Notes under the pieces: generated by a model | What the model saw: only the letters and a program-made list of their open reading frames with translations | Database searches by the model: none | What the model was told of the DNA's origin: nothing | Made by a program: the position numbers and the translations under genes | NCBI GenBank assembly: GCA_965221935.1 | Contig: CBDCSZ010000002.1 | Coordinates: forward strand, 62,001 to 126,000 | DNA length: 64,000 nucleotides | Direction of reading: 5' to 3' | From: JAPOXR01 sp965221935 | GTDB taxonomy: Bacteria; Pseudomonadota; Alphaproteobacteria; Rhodobacterales; Rhodobacteraceae | Shown here: in pieces, positions 16,971 to 26,219 of the stretch | Numbering within the stretch: position 1 is the first letter of the stretch | How the letters are laid out: each line of letters begins with the position of its first letter

Positions 16971-18518
16971 ATGGCATCAGCTTTTGACGAAACCGGGCTT
17001 CGCGAATTCACCGCGGCGGGAGAGGGATCGCCGCCGCCGGTGTTCGTTGGGCGGGAGGACATCATTTCCGACATCCTGGCGGCGGCGGAGCGGGCATGGA
17101 GGCCCGGCAGAGGCCGGCACGGGGAACCGAAGATGACCCGCATCGTTCAGGGCGCGCCCGGCTCCGGCAAGAGCTCGGTCCTCTCCGAGCTGGAAGCCCG
17201 CCTCGCCGGGATGGAATCTGACGCCTCGCCGCGCCTTCTGACGGTTTCCAGCACGCGTCTGGCGACGGAGGCGGGTGTCGCCGATGTTCTGGCGGCCGTC
17301 GCGGCAGCCGCCCGGACGGAGAAGACGGGCTGGCCCACGATCGGGCGGGACGTGTTCGCCCGCATCCGCCGGGACGTGGACGGCATCTCGATCGCGGGAA
17401 CCGGAATGACCTTCAGGGAAAGCGGCATTCCGGACCTCTCCGCCCTGGAAATGGCTTTGGCCGGCCGGGAGTGGCGCGGTCCGGTCATCCTGGCGGTGGA
17501 CGAGGCGCAGCGCCTGTCTCCCGATATGCACGCGTCCGCGGGCCTCCTCTTCTGCGGCATTCACGACTCCGCTTCCGGCCTGCCGCTGACGCTGGTTCTC
17601 GCCGGCCTCGGCGACACGCCGGAGATGGCGGGGAGAATGGGCCTGACGCGGGGACTGACACTGCACCCGGTCGGCGGCCTTTCCGGGGCGGAGACGGAGG
17701 AGCTGATGCGGGGCTTCTGCGCCCGCTTCGGGATCGAATCCGCCGGCGCGGAGGACCGCCTCGCCGCACTCGCCGCCCCCTGCGAGGGCTGGCCGCGGCA
17801 CCTGCATTTCGCGCTGCAGGCCTTCGGAGCCGCCGCGCTTGAGGCCGGAGGCGCCGCCGCCCGCATCGGCTGGGACGGCGTTTTCGCCGCCGCCGCGGAC
17901 TCCCGGCGGGCCTATTACCGCGCCCAGCGGGACGCGGCCATGGAGAGGAGCGGCAACCTCGTCGGAGCGGTGATGTTTGAGCTGGACCGGAACATGTCCG
18001 GGGCTGAGATCATCGGCCTGATCGAGAGAAGGGCGTCAGAAAGCCGGACCGAAGCGGGATGGTCGCTGCCTCCCGGCGCCGGCGCCGATTCCTTCTTTGA
18101 GCATCTGGTCCATCAGGGCGCGCTGCAGAAGGATGAGACCGGCAGCTACAACTGCCCGATCCCCAGCTTCAGAAGCTTTCTGATCGACGAGGGCATGGCG
18201 CCGGGTGCTGTGCTGCTCTACGCCGCCTCGCGCGGCGATGACCGGCGGGCGGAGCGCGCGCTGGCGGCCGGGGCCGGCACCGGATTCCGCGGGCTGAAAG
18301 GACTGACGCCCCTGCACGTCGCCGCCGGATACGGCAGGACCGGCATGGTGCGGCTTCTTCTTGACCGAGGCGCCGACCCGTCGGTAAAGGACAGCGGCGG
18401 CCGGACGCCGGCGGACACCGCCCGCCGGTACGGAAAGGACGAATGCGCGGGCATTCTTGACGCGGCCATCCCGCCGCCGAGGCCCGCCGGTGATGACGAT
18501 TTCAACTTCGGCTTCTGA
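16971..18518 (+). CDS. AAA-type ATPase with C-terminal ankyrin repeats, copy A
   Basis: A 515-residue protein of unknown function. Domains in order: VFVGRED entry motif (24-30); Walker A GAPGSGKSS (61-69); a variable segment (about 92-190) ending in Walker B ILAVDEAQ (173-180); a sensor-like LVLAGLGDTPE (near 205); a helical lid; a winged-helix-like region ending in PIPSFRSFLIDEG (near 400); ankyrin repeats (about 412-500, with GLTPLHVAAGYG and GGRTPADTARR); and an acidic-aromatic tail DDDFNFGF. There is no signal peptide or membrane helix. The architecture suggests a cytoplasmic ATP-driven switch with a protein-binding C-terminus. Its 3' two-thirds is nearly identical to copy B. Confidence 0.85.
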   Translation: MASAFDETGLREFTAAGEGSPPPVFVGREDIISDILAAAERAWRPGRGRHGEPKMTRIVQGAPGSGKSSVLSELEARLAGMESDASPRLLTVSSTRLATEAGVADVLAAVAAAARTEKTGWPTIGRDVFARIRRDVDGISIAGTGMTFRESGIPDLSALEMALAGREWRGPVILAVDEAQRLSPDMHASAGLLFCGIHDSASGLPLTLVLAGLGDTPEMAGRMGLTRGLTLHPVGGLSGAETEELMRGFCARFGIESAGAEDRLAALAAPCEGWPRHLHFALQAFGAAALEAGGAAARIGWDGVFAAAADSRRAYYRAQRDAAMERSGNLVGAVMFELDRNMSGAEIIGLIERRASESRTEAGWSLPPGAGADSFFEHLVHQGALQKDETGSYNCPIPSFRSFLIDEGMAPGAVLLYAASRGDDRRAERALAAGAGTGFRGLKGLTPLHVAAGYGRTGMVRLLLDRGADPSVKDSGGRTPADTARRYGKDECAGILDAAIPPPRPAGDDDFNFGF

Positions 18519-18655
18519 CGATGAGCCGGAATTGCGGAATCAGCAAGGCCATCATGGCGCCAGGCCAAAGCGTCAAATCGGCCGGCGGACACATGGGAGC
18601 GCACCGCAATGCCTGAACCGAGACTGCTGTATCTTGTCAATGGTCCGCTGCGCAG
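18519..18655 (+). repeat. Duplicated downstream flank including 5' end of the amidotransferase gene
   Basis: This stretch repeats 20332-20468 with only a few differences. It includes a truncated copy (18609-18655) of the first ~15 codons (MPEPRLLYLVNGP) of the amidotransferase gene at 20422. The similarity stops near 18655, where copy B's upstream region begins. It marks the joint of a ~1.8-kb tandem duplication. Confidence 0.85.
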
Positions 18656-18714
18656 TCGGCAGCCCCGGCGTTTTCCGCGCAATACAGCTTCCAGCCGCAC
18701 AGCCGGCGCCGGGT

Positions 18715-18774
18715 TTTCCATCGCGCAGTTTCGGGCTTGTATCATATTGCCATGGGCAGAAAGGACCCGCTTCC
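18715..18774 (+). promoter_or_regulatory. Conserved 60-nt leader of ATPase copy B
   Basis: Nearly identical to the copy A leader: TTTCCATCGCGCAGTTTC, a central CATATTG, the ribosome-binding AGAAAGGA and ATG. For the A/B pair the similarity extends a further ~55 nt upstream, to about 18661. Confidence 0.75.
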
Positions 18775-20331
18775 ATGGCATCAGCTCTTGACGAAACCGG
18801 GCTTCGCGAATTCACCGCGGCGGGAGAGGGATCGCCGCCGCCGGTATTCGTTGGGCGGGAGGACATCATTTCCGACATCCTGGCGGCGGCGGAGCGGGCA
18901 TGGAGGCCCGGCAGAGGCCGGCACGGGGAACCGAAGATGACCCGCATCGTTCAGGGCGCGCCCGGCTCCGGCAAGAGCTCGGTTCTCGCCGAACTGGAAT
19001 CCCGCCTCGCCGGGATGGAATCTGACGCCTCGCCGCGCCTCTTGACCGTTTCCAGCGAGGAGCTGGAGACGGAGGCGGGTGTCGCCGACGTTCTGGCGGC
19101 CGTCGCGGTCTCCGCCCGGACGGGGCAAAGCGAATGGCTCAAGCTCGGGAGAAATGCGCTTTCCCGCGTCCGCAGAGGCGTGGACGGCGTGTCGGTCCTG
19201 GGCGCCGGAGTGACCCTCAGGCCGAGTGACATGCCGGACCCCGCGGCCCTTGCCGCGCTGGAGAAGACTCTGCCCGGCGGAAAATGGCCGCGCCCCGTCA
19301 TCCTGGCGGTGGACGAGGCGCAGAATCTTCCATCCGACAGGCACACGCCCGCGGGACGGCTGTTCCGCGGAATCCACGGAGCCGCTTCCGGCCTGCCGCT
19401 GACGCTGGTTCTCGCCGGCCTCGGCGACACGCCGGAGATGGCGGGGAGAATGGGCCTGACGCGGGGACTGACACTGCACCCGGTCGGCGGCCTTTCCGGG
19501 GCGGAGACGGAGGAGCTGATGCGGGGCTTCTGCGCCCGCTTCGGGATCGAATCCGCCGGCGCGGAGGACCGCCTCGCCGCACTCGCCGCCCCCTGCGAGG
19601 GCTGGCCGCGGCACCTGCATTTCGCGCTGCAGGCCTTCGGAGCCGCCGCGCTTGAGGCCGGAGGCGCCGCCGCCCGCATCGGCTGGGACGGCGTTTTCGC
19701 CGCCGCCGCGGACTCCCGGCGGGCCTATTACCGCGCCCAGCGGGACGCGGCCATGGAGAGGAGCGGCAACCTCGTCGGAGCGGTGATGTTTGAGCTGGAC
19801 CGGAACATGTCCGGGGCTGAGATCATCGGCCTGATCGAGAGAAGGGCGTCAGAAAGCCGGACCGAAGCGGGATGGTCGCTGCCTCCCGGCGCCGGCGCCG
19901 ATTCCTTCTTTGAGCATCTGGTCCATCAGGGCGCGCTGCAGAAGGATGAGACCGGCAGCTACAACTGCCCGATCCCCAGCTTCAGAAGCTTTCTGATCGA
20001 CGAGGGCATGGCGCCGGGCGCTGTGCTGCTCTACGCCGCCTCGCGCGGCGATGACCGGCGGGCGGAGCGCGCGCTGGCGGCCGGGGCCGGCACCGGATTC
20101 CGCGGGCTGAAAGGACTGACGCCCCTGCACGTCGCCGCCGGATACGGCAGGACCGGCATGGTGCGGCTTCTTCTTGACCGAGGCGCCGACCCGTCGGTAA
20201 AGGACAGCGGCGGCCGGACGCCGGCGGACACCGCCCGCCGGTACGGAAAGGACGAATGCGCGGGCATTCTTGACGCGGCCATCCCGCCGCCGAGGCCCGC
20301 CGGTGATGACGATTTCAACTTCGGCTTCTGA
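18775..20331 (+). CDS. AAA-type ATPase with C-terminal ankyrin repeats, copy B
   Basis: A 518-residue paralogue with the same layout as copy A: FVGRED, Walker A GAPGSGKSS, Walker B ILAVDEAQ, lid, winged-helix-like region, ankyrin block and DDDFNFGF tail. From about 19384 to the stop it matches copy A almost base for base; I noticed a single difference, a T/C near 20022. Between Walker A and Walker B it differs strongly (for example GLGRN-like and TLRPSDMPDPAALAALEK segments in place of A's). This pattern suggests recent duplication or gene conversion with exchange of the central block. Confidence 0.85.
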   Translation: MASALDETGLREFTAAGEGSPPPVFVGREDIISDILAAAERAWRPGRGRHGEPKMTRIVQGAPGSGKSSVLAELESRLAGMESDASPRLLTVSSEELETEAGVADVLAAVAVSARTGQSEWLKLGRNALSRVRRGVDGVSVLGAGVTLRPSDMPDPAALAALEKTLPGGKWPRPVILAVDEAQNLPSDRHTPAGRLFRGIHGAASGLPLTLVLAGLGDTPEMAGRMGLTRGLTLHPVGGLSGAETEELMRGFCARFGIESAGAEDRLAALAAPCEGWPRHLHFALQAFGAAALEAGGAAARIGWDGVFAAAADSRRAYYRAQRDAAMERSGNLVGAVMFELDRNMSGAEIIGLIERRASESRTEAGWSLPPGAGADSFFEHLVHQGALQKDETGSYNCPIPSFRSFLIDEGMAPGAVLLYAASRGDDRRAERALAAGAGTGFRGLKGLTPLHVAAGYGRTGMVRLLLDRGADPSVKDSGGRTPADTARRYGKDECAGILDAAIPPPRPAGDDDFNFGF

Positions 20332-20421
20332 CGATGAGCCGGAATTGCGGAATCAGCAAGGCCATCATGGCGCCAGGCCAAAGCGTCAAATCGGCCGGCG
20401 GACACATGGGAGCGCACTGCA

Positions 20422-21126
20422 ATGCCTGAACCGAGACTGCTGTATCTTGTCAACGGCCCGCAGCGCAATTCGGTGGCAAGAATGGAAGAGCGGTTTACCG
20501 GTTGGGGATTGAATGTCGATAAATACTGGGCATTCAACGATGAATTTCCGACCTCTCTGTCCGCTTATGACGGTGTTTTCCTGTCTGGGAGTCCTCATGG
20601 CGCCTATGAAGACATCGGCTTTATTAACCGGGAACACGAACTCATCCAGGATGCGGCGGAAATGGGTCTCCCTATGCTGGGCATCTGTTTTGGGAGCCAG
20701 ATCCTCGGGTCTGCTCTATGCGGCCGCGATCAGGTGTTCCGCCGCGAGTGGTGTGAGATTGGCTACAATGATCTGGATGTTGCTGATCCGGCGAGGTCCG
20801 ATTTGTTGATGGCGGGAATCGGCCAGAAGGTCTTCATGTTCGTATGGCACAATGACGAGGTCCGGGCCGGACATCCCGATATGACGATTCTCGCGCGCAC
20901 GAAGATTTGTCCAAACCATATCTGGCGGTTCCGGGACCTTCCGATCTGGGGCATCCAAGGGCACGCGGAACTGCTGACCGCACAGGCGCCCATATGGTTC
21001 AATCAGAACCGGACGCGGATGGAAAACGACGGGGCCGATGTCGACCGGTTGATCGCGGAAGTTAAGCCGACCCCGCAAGCCAATGATTTGGTGCGGAAAT
21101 TTGCCGATCATGTGCGGCATTGTTGA
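20422..21126 (+). CDS. Class I glutamine amidotransferase-like protein
   Basis: A 234-residue GMP-synthase-type glutamine amidotransferase domain protein. The nucleophilic elbow GICFGSQ (Cys near residue 94) and the His-Glu pair of WGIQGHAEL (near 178) form the expected catalytic triad; FVWHNDEV is also typical. It would release ammonia from glutamine or act as a gamma-glutamyl hydrolase. The synthetase partner is not encoded nearby. Its first ~15 codons are duplicated at 18609, showing that the ATPase duplication was anchored in this gene. Confidence 0.82.
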   Translation: MPEPRLLYLVNGPQRNSVARMEERFTGWGLNVDKYWAFNDEFPTSLSAYDGVFLSGSPHGAYEDIGFINREHELIQDAAEMGLPMLGICFGSQILGSALCGRDQVFRREWCEIGYNDLDVADPARSDLLMAGIGQKVFMFVWHNDEVRAGHPDMTILARTKICPNHIWRFRDLPIWGIQGHAELLTAQAPIWFNQNRTRMENDGADVDRLIAEVKPTPQANDLVRKFADHVRHC

Positions 21127-21300
21127 CAACGTGCCTGTCTGCGACGCCAATGTCTCAATGTCCTGCCCGCTGATGACGTTTGCGGACGGGTACCGTGAAT
21201 TCAATTCGGCGCCGTGATCGGTTGATGTCCGGGGCGTCACGCCGCCGGGCGGAATGCGTTTCGCGCCGGCCCGCAAATCCTGATTTTCGCAAGGATGCAG

Positions 21301-22431
21301 ATGGCTGAACCGGGACCTTGGTTTGTCAAAGCGGAGTATCTCGCCCGCCTCGACCGGATCCAATCCGAACTCCAACAAAATTCGCTTGACGCGCTGATTG
21401 CCTTTCAACCCGAAACTGTCACTTGGACGACAGGGTTCTTTACGCGCGGATATGGCAGTTTTCAGTTTGCGATTGTTCCAGCCAACGGCCTGCCGGCAAT
21501 CGTGTGCCGCGATGTCGAAGAATTCTACGTTGACACCACAAGCGTGTTTCCAGACCGTCAGCTCTGGTCTGACAGCGACGATCACCTTGAGATTGGAGCC
21601 CACGCAATTCGGGAGCGGCTGGGCTCAACTCCGGCTCTGGCAGTTGAATTGTCAGCCTGGCCGTTGTCGGCGGGCAGGTTTGCTGCGCTCAAGTCTGCGC
21701 TGCCTGGCGCGGTTTGGCATGACCATAGCCAGCTTGTTAGCAGCCTTCGGCTGATCAAATCGCCTGCCGAACTTGACTACCAGCGCCGCGCCGGCAAGGC
21801 GGCGGAAGCCGGCATGACAGCGGCTGTAAGTACAGCGGCGCCGGGCGTGAGCGAGCGCGAAATCGCCGCGGAAATCACGGCTGCCATGATCAGAGCCGGC
21901 AGCGACGTTCCCGGGCCGGGTGTCCTGTCATCTGGAATTCGGGCGCATCATCTGCACGGTGGATACAGCGACCGTGTTCTGCAGCCGGGAGACATTGTTC
22001 AGATCGAAACAACCCCCGGAGTGCGCCACTACCACGCAAGATTCATGCGGCCGCTGCGGGTGGGCGCTCCAACGGATCGGGAACTCCGGACTGTTGAGCG
22101 GTTGATTGCTATCCAAGACGCTGCCCTGGCCGAAGTCGGCCCCAACGTATCCGCTTCTGTGCCGGATGCGGTTTATCGCGACGGGGTGCTGTCCGCCGGT
22201 CTCAGGAACACATATGCTAACAAGACGTTTTATTCAGTTGGACTGATATTGCACCCGTCAGGCGGCGAACAATTGGAAGCCGTTCAGGATTGCGACTGGA
22301 ATTTTGAGGCTGGAATGACTTTTCACACTTACGTTTTGGCGCAGGCGATCGGCATGTCGGAGACCATAGCCATTACTGGAGACGGTTATGAGCGGCTCAC
22401 AAACTATCCAAGGCAAATGTTCGTTTGCTGA
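21301..22431 (+). CDS. M24 (creatinase/prolidase-fold) family protein, metal ligands not conserved
   Basis: A 376-residue protein with the creatinase N-terminal domain and the pita-bread C-terminal domain of peptidase family M24. LRLIKSPAELDYQRRAGKAAEAGM marks the domain junction and GDIVQIETTPGVRHYHARF the core. In metallopeptidases the core reads D...D; here the first position is Glu and the second is replaced, as in creatinase or ectoine hydrolase (DoeA)-like members. A non-metal hydrolase of a C-N bond is therefore more likely than an aminopeptidase. I chose the second ATG, which follows AAGG. A paralogue follows. Confidence 0.75.
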   Translation: MAEPGPWFVKAEYLARLDRIQSELQQNSLDALIAFQPETVTWTTGFFTRGYGSFQFAIVPANGLPAIVCRDVEEFYVDTTSVFPDRQLWSDSDDHLEIGAHAIRERLGSTPALAVELSAWPLSAGRFAALKSALPGAVWHDHSQLVSSLRLIKSPAELDYQRRAGKAAEAGMTAAVSTAAPGVSEREIAAEITAAMIRAGSDVPGPGVLSSGIRAHHLHGGYSDRVLQPGDIVQIETTPGVRHYHARFMRPLRVGAPTDRELRTVERLIAIQDAALAEVGPNVSASVPDAVYRDGVLSAGLRNTYANKTFYSVGLILHPSGGEQLEAVQDCDWNFEAGMTFHTYVLAQAIGMSETIAITGDGYERLTNYPRQMFVC

Positions 22432-22618
22432 GACTTGACCGCAGGATCTGCGCAGCATGAAATCTATTCATGACCTGGCGCAAGCCGGTTCTGTATGCGT
22501 CTGCCACCGCAAATCTGAACATTGGGCAGCGGTATGGCTCCTGCCGCAGATGCGGTAAGTGCGGCATGGCCGGACAGATCTGCCGGTGCCTGTAAACTCC
22601 AAAGTGAAGGGCTGAGAA

Positions 22619-23797
22619 TTGATAGATGAATCCGGAGTTGATCTTCCGTTTTCCCGTAAAGAGCATCTTGACCGGCAAACAAGGCTGAGAACAGCGCTTG
22701 CCGACTTCGGCGCAGACGCCATCCTTGTGTTTGCCCAGGAAAGCATGTTTTGGCTGACCGGGTATGACACCGGCGGGTTTGTGTTTTTTCAATGTCTGGT
22801 CATGACAACCGACGGTCGGGAGCCGGTGCTGTTGACGCGGCGGCCGGATCTGCTGCAGGCGAGACAGACCAGCACCATCAAGGACATCAGATTGTGGTGG
22901 AATGCCGCCGACGCCAATCCTGCGCAGGACCTCAAGCAGATTCTGGCCGAGCTTGGACTGCGCGGAAAACGCATTGCCATCGAATTGAACACCCATGGGT
23001 TGACCGGCTGGAGCCTGTGGCGGCTGCAGGATCAACTGCAGGGCTGGTGCAGTCTGGTTTCCGACGACAATCTGATTCGCAGGCTGCGGCTCGTCAAATC
23101 GCCGGCAGAGCTTGTCTATGTCCGCAAGGCGGCGGAGATTCTCGACCGGTCGCTTGAAGATGTCATCGCAGCTGCGCGGCCGGGGGTCAGCGACGCTTCG
23201 CTCAAAGCCGTATACCTGCGATCAACCTTGGAACGGGGCGCCGACATGCCCCCCAATGCGCCGCTGTTCAATTCTGGCAGACGGGCGGTTTATGGGCGAG
23301 GCGTCTCAGGACCGCGCCAGATTGAGTCAAACGATCAACTGCTGGTGGAATATCCGGTCGCATACCGGCGATACAACGCGAAGACCGAGTGGACGATCCT
23401 GTTCGGGAAACCGGCTGACGCACAGCTCAAAATGTATGACACAGCCCGCCAGGCGCTGCAAAAAATGACGGAAGTGGCACGGCCCGGAACAACCCTCGGC
23501 GAGATCTTTGCGATCCACGCCCAGGAGCTCGATGCGGGCGGCTATCGGAAACACCGGTACGGCGCCACCGGATATTCGGTGGGCTGCACTTTTGCGCCGA
23601 CCAGCATGGATGTGCCGCCGATGATTTATCCCGACAATCCGACCGTTTGCGAGTCGGGAATGACGCTTTTCTATCATGTTATGATCGGCGACGGTGATTC
23701 CGGTCTTGCAATGGGCGTTGGTCACACACTGCTGGTCACGGAAGGCGCGCCGGAGGTATTGACCGGTTTGCCGAAAGAACTGACCGTCATAACCTGA
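22619..23797 (+). CDS. M24 (creatinase/prolidase-fold) family protein, second paralogue
   Basis: A 392-residue relative of the preceding gene with a creatinase N-terminal domain (ADFGADAILVFAQESMFWLT) and an M24 fold. The conserved LRLVKSPAELVYVRKAAEIL junction is clear. The core LLVEYPVAYRRYNAKTEW lacks the two metal-binding aspartates, and GVGHTLLVT replaces the usual final glutamate with His. It is therefore probably a creatinase/ectoine-hydrolase-like enzyme. The start is a TTG with AAGG upstream; no ATG in frame fits better. The two M24 genes likely act in the same pathway. Confidence 0.75.
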   Translation: MIDESGVDLPFSRKEHLDRQTRLRTALADFGADAILVFAQESMFWLTGYDTGGFVFFQCLVMTTDGREPVLLTRRPDLLQARQTSTIKDIRLWWNAADANPAQDLKQILAELGLRGKRIAIELNTHGLTGWSLWRLQDQLQGWCSLVSDDNLIRRLRLVKSPAELVYVRKAAEILDRSLEDVIAAARPGVSDASLKAVYLRSTLERGADMPPNAPLFNSGRRAVYGRGVSGPRQIESNDQLLVEYPVAYRRYNAKTEWTILFGKPADAQLKMYDTARQALQKMTEVARPGTTLGEIFAIHAQELDAGGYRKHRYGATGYSVGCTFAPTSMDVPPMIYPDNPTVCESGMTLFYHVMIGDGDSGLAMGVGHTLLVTEGAPEVLTGLPKELTVIT

Positions 23798-24209
23798 CGA
23801 TTCGGGCTGTTCGCGCCGCTCCATCTGCTCTGTGAGACATTTCGCCTGATCAAATCAGGCGACCGCGACAGTGAATGCCGAAAGCAGGTGATGCGATTCT
23901 TGTGCGATGCTGCAATGAGTTCCGAAATTGGGCCGGTCAATGGGTGCCATATCGGTTAGACGGGCATTTTTCTTCGAAGCCAGAGTCTCCGCCCAAATGA
24001 CGTGCCAGCCATTACGCCGTTGATCTTTATGGGGCTTTGTCCGCAGCTATGCGAGGAAACCCGGTAGACTTCACTCAATTTCGGCTGGCTTCTTTGCGGA
24101 AGCGCCGTACTGTGTTGCAAGGCCAATGATGACTGGGCTTGGATTTTCAGTGAAGACAGGGCGGGCGCATAAACCCACGGGCGGGCTTCAGGATTTGAAA
24201 GGCAGGGAA
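23798..24209. other. Intergenic region before pyrF
   Basis: About 410 nt without a recognisable gene. The pyrF frame remains open 28 codons upstream of the chosen ATG, but those codons show no family similarity. I see no repeats. Confidence 0.55.
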
Positions 24210-24905
24210 ATGAACCGTTCGGACGACCGGCTGATCGTGGCTTTGGATTTTCCGGATCCCGATGCGTCCCGGACGCTGGTGGCGGAGCTTGGCGGACTTG
24301 TCGGCTTTTACAAGATCGGTCTTGGCATGATCGCCGGCGGCGGGCTCGAATTCGCGGTTGAGCTTAAACAGGATCTGGGGAAACGGGTTTTCCTTGATCT
24401 GAAGCTGTTTGACATCGGCGCCACCGTGTTCAGTGCCGTGCGGGGCATCGTAGGCCTTGATCCCGATTTCCTGACCGTGCATGGCGATCCGCATGTGGTG
24501 CGGGCCGCCGCCGCGGCCAGAGGCGACGCCGCAACGCGGTTGCTCGCTGTGTCGGTCATTACTTCATTAGACAGGGCTGATCTCGACGAGTCGATGATTG
24601 CGGGTGGCGGCGTTGCCGAGATCACCGCCGAACGGTCTTCGCGCGCTTTCCTGAACGGCGCAGACGGGGTAATCTGTTCGCCGCTGGAAGCGGATTCCGT
24701 CCGGCGGCTGCCGGGCGCCGCCGGCAAACTCATCGTGACCCCGGGAACCCGTCCCGCCGGGGCCGCCCAGCATGACCAGAAACGGACGGCGACCCCGGCC
24801 GAGGCAGTGAGGTGCGGCGCGGACCATATTGTGATTGGCCGTCCGGTGACGCAGAGCACCGACCCGCGCGCTTCTGTCCAGCGGATTCTGGAAGAACTGC
24901 CATGA
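24210..24905 (+). CDS. pyrF: Orotidine 5'-phosphate decarboxylase
   Basis: A 231-residue enzyme catalysing the last step of UMP synthesis, decarboxylation of OMP. The substrate motif LIVALDFPD is at the N-terminus and the catalytic DxKxxD tetrad is visible in FLDLKLFDIGAT near residue 66. The phosphate loop includes VTPGTRPAG and IGRPVTQS near the C-terminus. The ATG at 24210 follows GGCAGGGA and begins right before the conserved block. The length is normal for the bacterial group I enzyme. Confidence 0.94.
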   Translation: MNRSDDRLIVALDFPDPDASRTLVAELGGLVGFYKIGLGMIAGGGLEFAVELKQDLGKRVFLDLKLFDIGATVFSAVRGIVGLDPDFLTVHGDPHVVRAAAAARGDAATRLLAVSVITSLDRADLDESMIAGGGVAEITAERSSRAFLNGADGVICSPLEADSVRRLPGAAGKLIVTPGTRPAGAAQHDQKRTATPAEAVRCGADHIVIGRPVTQSTDPRASVQRILEELP

Positions 24906-24962
24906 CGCTTAAGAGCCTTTGCGCTCACAGGAACGGCGGGGCTCAGTCTGCGAACCCATTTG

Positions 24963-26216
24963 ATGCCTGCGCTCTGCCGTGACTGTGAAAATTGGTTTGA
25001 GACGGGCGGGCGCTGCCCTTCCTGCCGCTCGCCCCGCGCGGTCCGGCATGCGGAGCTTGAAACGCTTTCGGTTGCGCATATGGACTGCGACGCTTTCTTT
25101 GCCTCAGTCGAGAAACGTGACAATCCTGAGCTGAGAGACCGGCCGGTCATTGTCGGGGGCGGCAGGCGGGGCGTGGTGTCAACCGCCTGTTATATCGCCC
25201 GCATTTATGGCGTGCGCTCGGCAATGCCGATGTTCCAGGCACGAAAACTCTGTCCAGATGCAGTTGTTGTCCGGCCGCGGATGAAGGCCTATGCCGAAGT
25301 CTCAAGGAAAATTCGGGGCATGATGAACGAGCTGACTCCGGCGATCGAACCGCTGTCACTTGATGAGGCATTTCTTGACCTTGCCGGCACCGCCCGGCTG
25401 CACGGCGCGCCGCCAGCGGCGCTGATGGCGCGTCTGGTCAACAGGATGGAGCGGGATCTTGGTGTGTCGGGTTCGGTCGGACTTTCTCACAACAAGTTTC
25501 TGGCAAAGGTCGCGTCAGATCTCGACAAGCCGCGCGGTTTCTCGGTGATCGGTAAGGCGGAAACCGCTGAATTCCTTTCTGACAAGCCGGTCGGATTGAT
25601 CTGGGGCATCGGCTCCGTGCAGCAGAAACGCCTGGAAAAGGTCGGCATCCGCAGGTTCCGCGATCTGCGCCGGTGGAGCCGCGAGGATCTGGAAGGGCAA
25701 TTCGGCGAAATCGGAGGCCGTCTGTGGAAACTTGCGCGCGGCGAAGACGCCAGGAGGATTTCCAAAGGACACCCTGTGCGCAGCATGTCGAGCGAAACCA
25801 CCTTCGCCAGCGACATATCTGAACCGAGAGCGCTCGACCGCTATGTCTGGAATTTGTCTGAAAAGGTTTCTGACAGGCTGAAGGGTAAGCGGGTCGCGGG
25901 CCGGGTCGTCATGCTGAAACTCAAACGCAGTGATTTCCGCCTGATCTCACGCCGGCGAACGCTCGCGGAACCGACTCTGTTCGCAGACCGGATTTACGCG
26001 ACTGCCTGTGAGCTCTTGCAAAAGGAATTGGACCAGGCGCCATTCCGGTTGATCGGAGTCGGGATGAGCGACCTTCAGACAGCATCCGCGGCTGAGCCGG
26101 CGGGCGAACCGCTTGATCCGGCGGCGGCGAGACGCATCCGCGTTGAAAAGGCCGCCGACAGCATCCGCGAGCGCTTTGGGTCAGACGCAATCCTCAAGGG
26201 ACGCTCGCTGCGGTAG
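24963..26216 (+). CDS. dinB: DNA polymerase IV (Y-family)
   Basis: A 417-residue translesion DNA polymerase. It begins with a small zinc-finger-like CxxC...CxxC module (CRDCENWF and CPSCRSP), common in alphaproteobacterial DinB. The palm follows: MDCDAFFASVEKRDNP, then SLDEAFLD, and GLSHNKFLAKVASDLDKPRG. The helix-hairpin-helix and little-finger domains complete the family length. A TTG one codon upstream is possible but ATG is preferred. It sits ~57 nt after pyrF on the same strand. Confidence 0.94.
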   Translation: MPALCRDCENWFETGGRCPSCRSPRAVRHAELETLSVAHMDCDAFFASVEKRDNPELRDRPVIVGGGRRGVVSTACYIARIYGVRSAMPMFQARKLCPDAVVVRPRMKAYAEVSRKIRGMMNELTPAIEPLSLDEAFLDLAGTARLHGAPPAALMARLVNRMERDLGVSGSVGLSHNKFLAKVASDLDKPRGFSVIGKAETAEFLSDKPVGLIWGIGSVQQKRLEKVGIRRFRDLRRWSREDLEGQFGEIGGRLWKLARGEDARRISKGHPVRSMSSETTFASDISEPRALDRYVWNLSEKVSDRLKGKRVAGRVVMLKLKRSDFRLISRRRTLAEPTLFADRIYATACELLQKELDQAPFRLIGVGMSDLQTASAAEPAGEPLDPAAARRIRVEKAADSIRERFGSDAILKGRSLR

Positions 26217-26219
26217 ATT

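Noticed and set aside
16977..19620. Long antisense frames (about 276 residues) on the minus strand of each ATPase copy
   Set aside because: They recur only because the sense genes are duplicated. The translations are Arg/Gly/Ala-rich without family similarity, as is usual opposite GC-rich genes.
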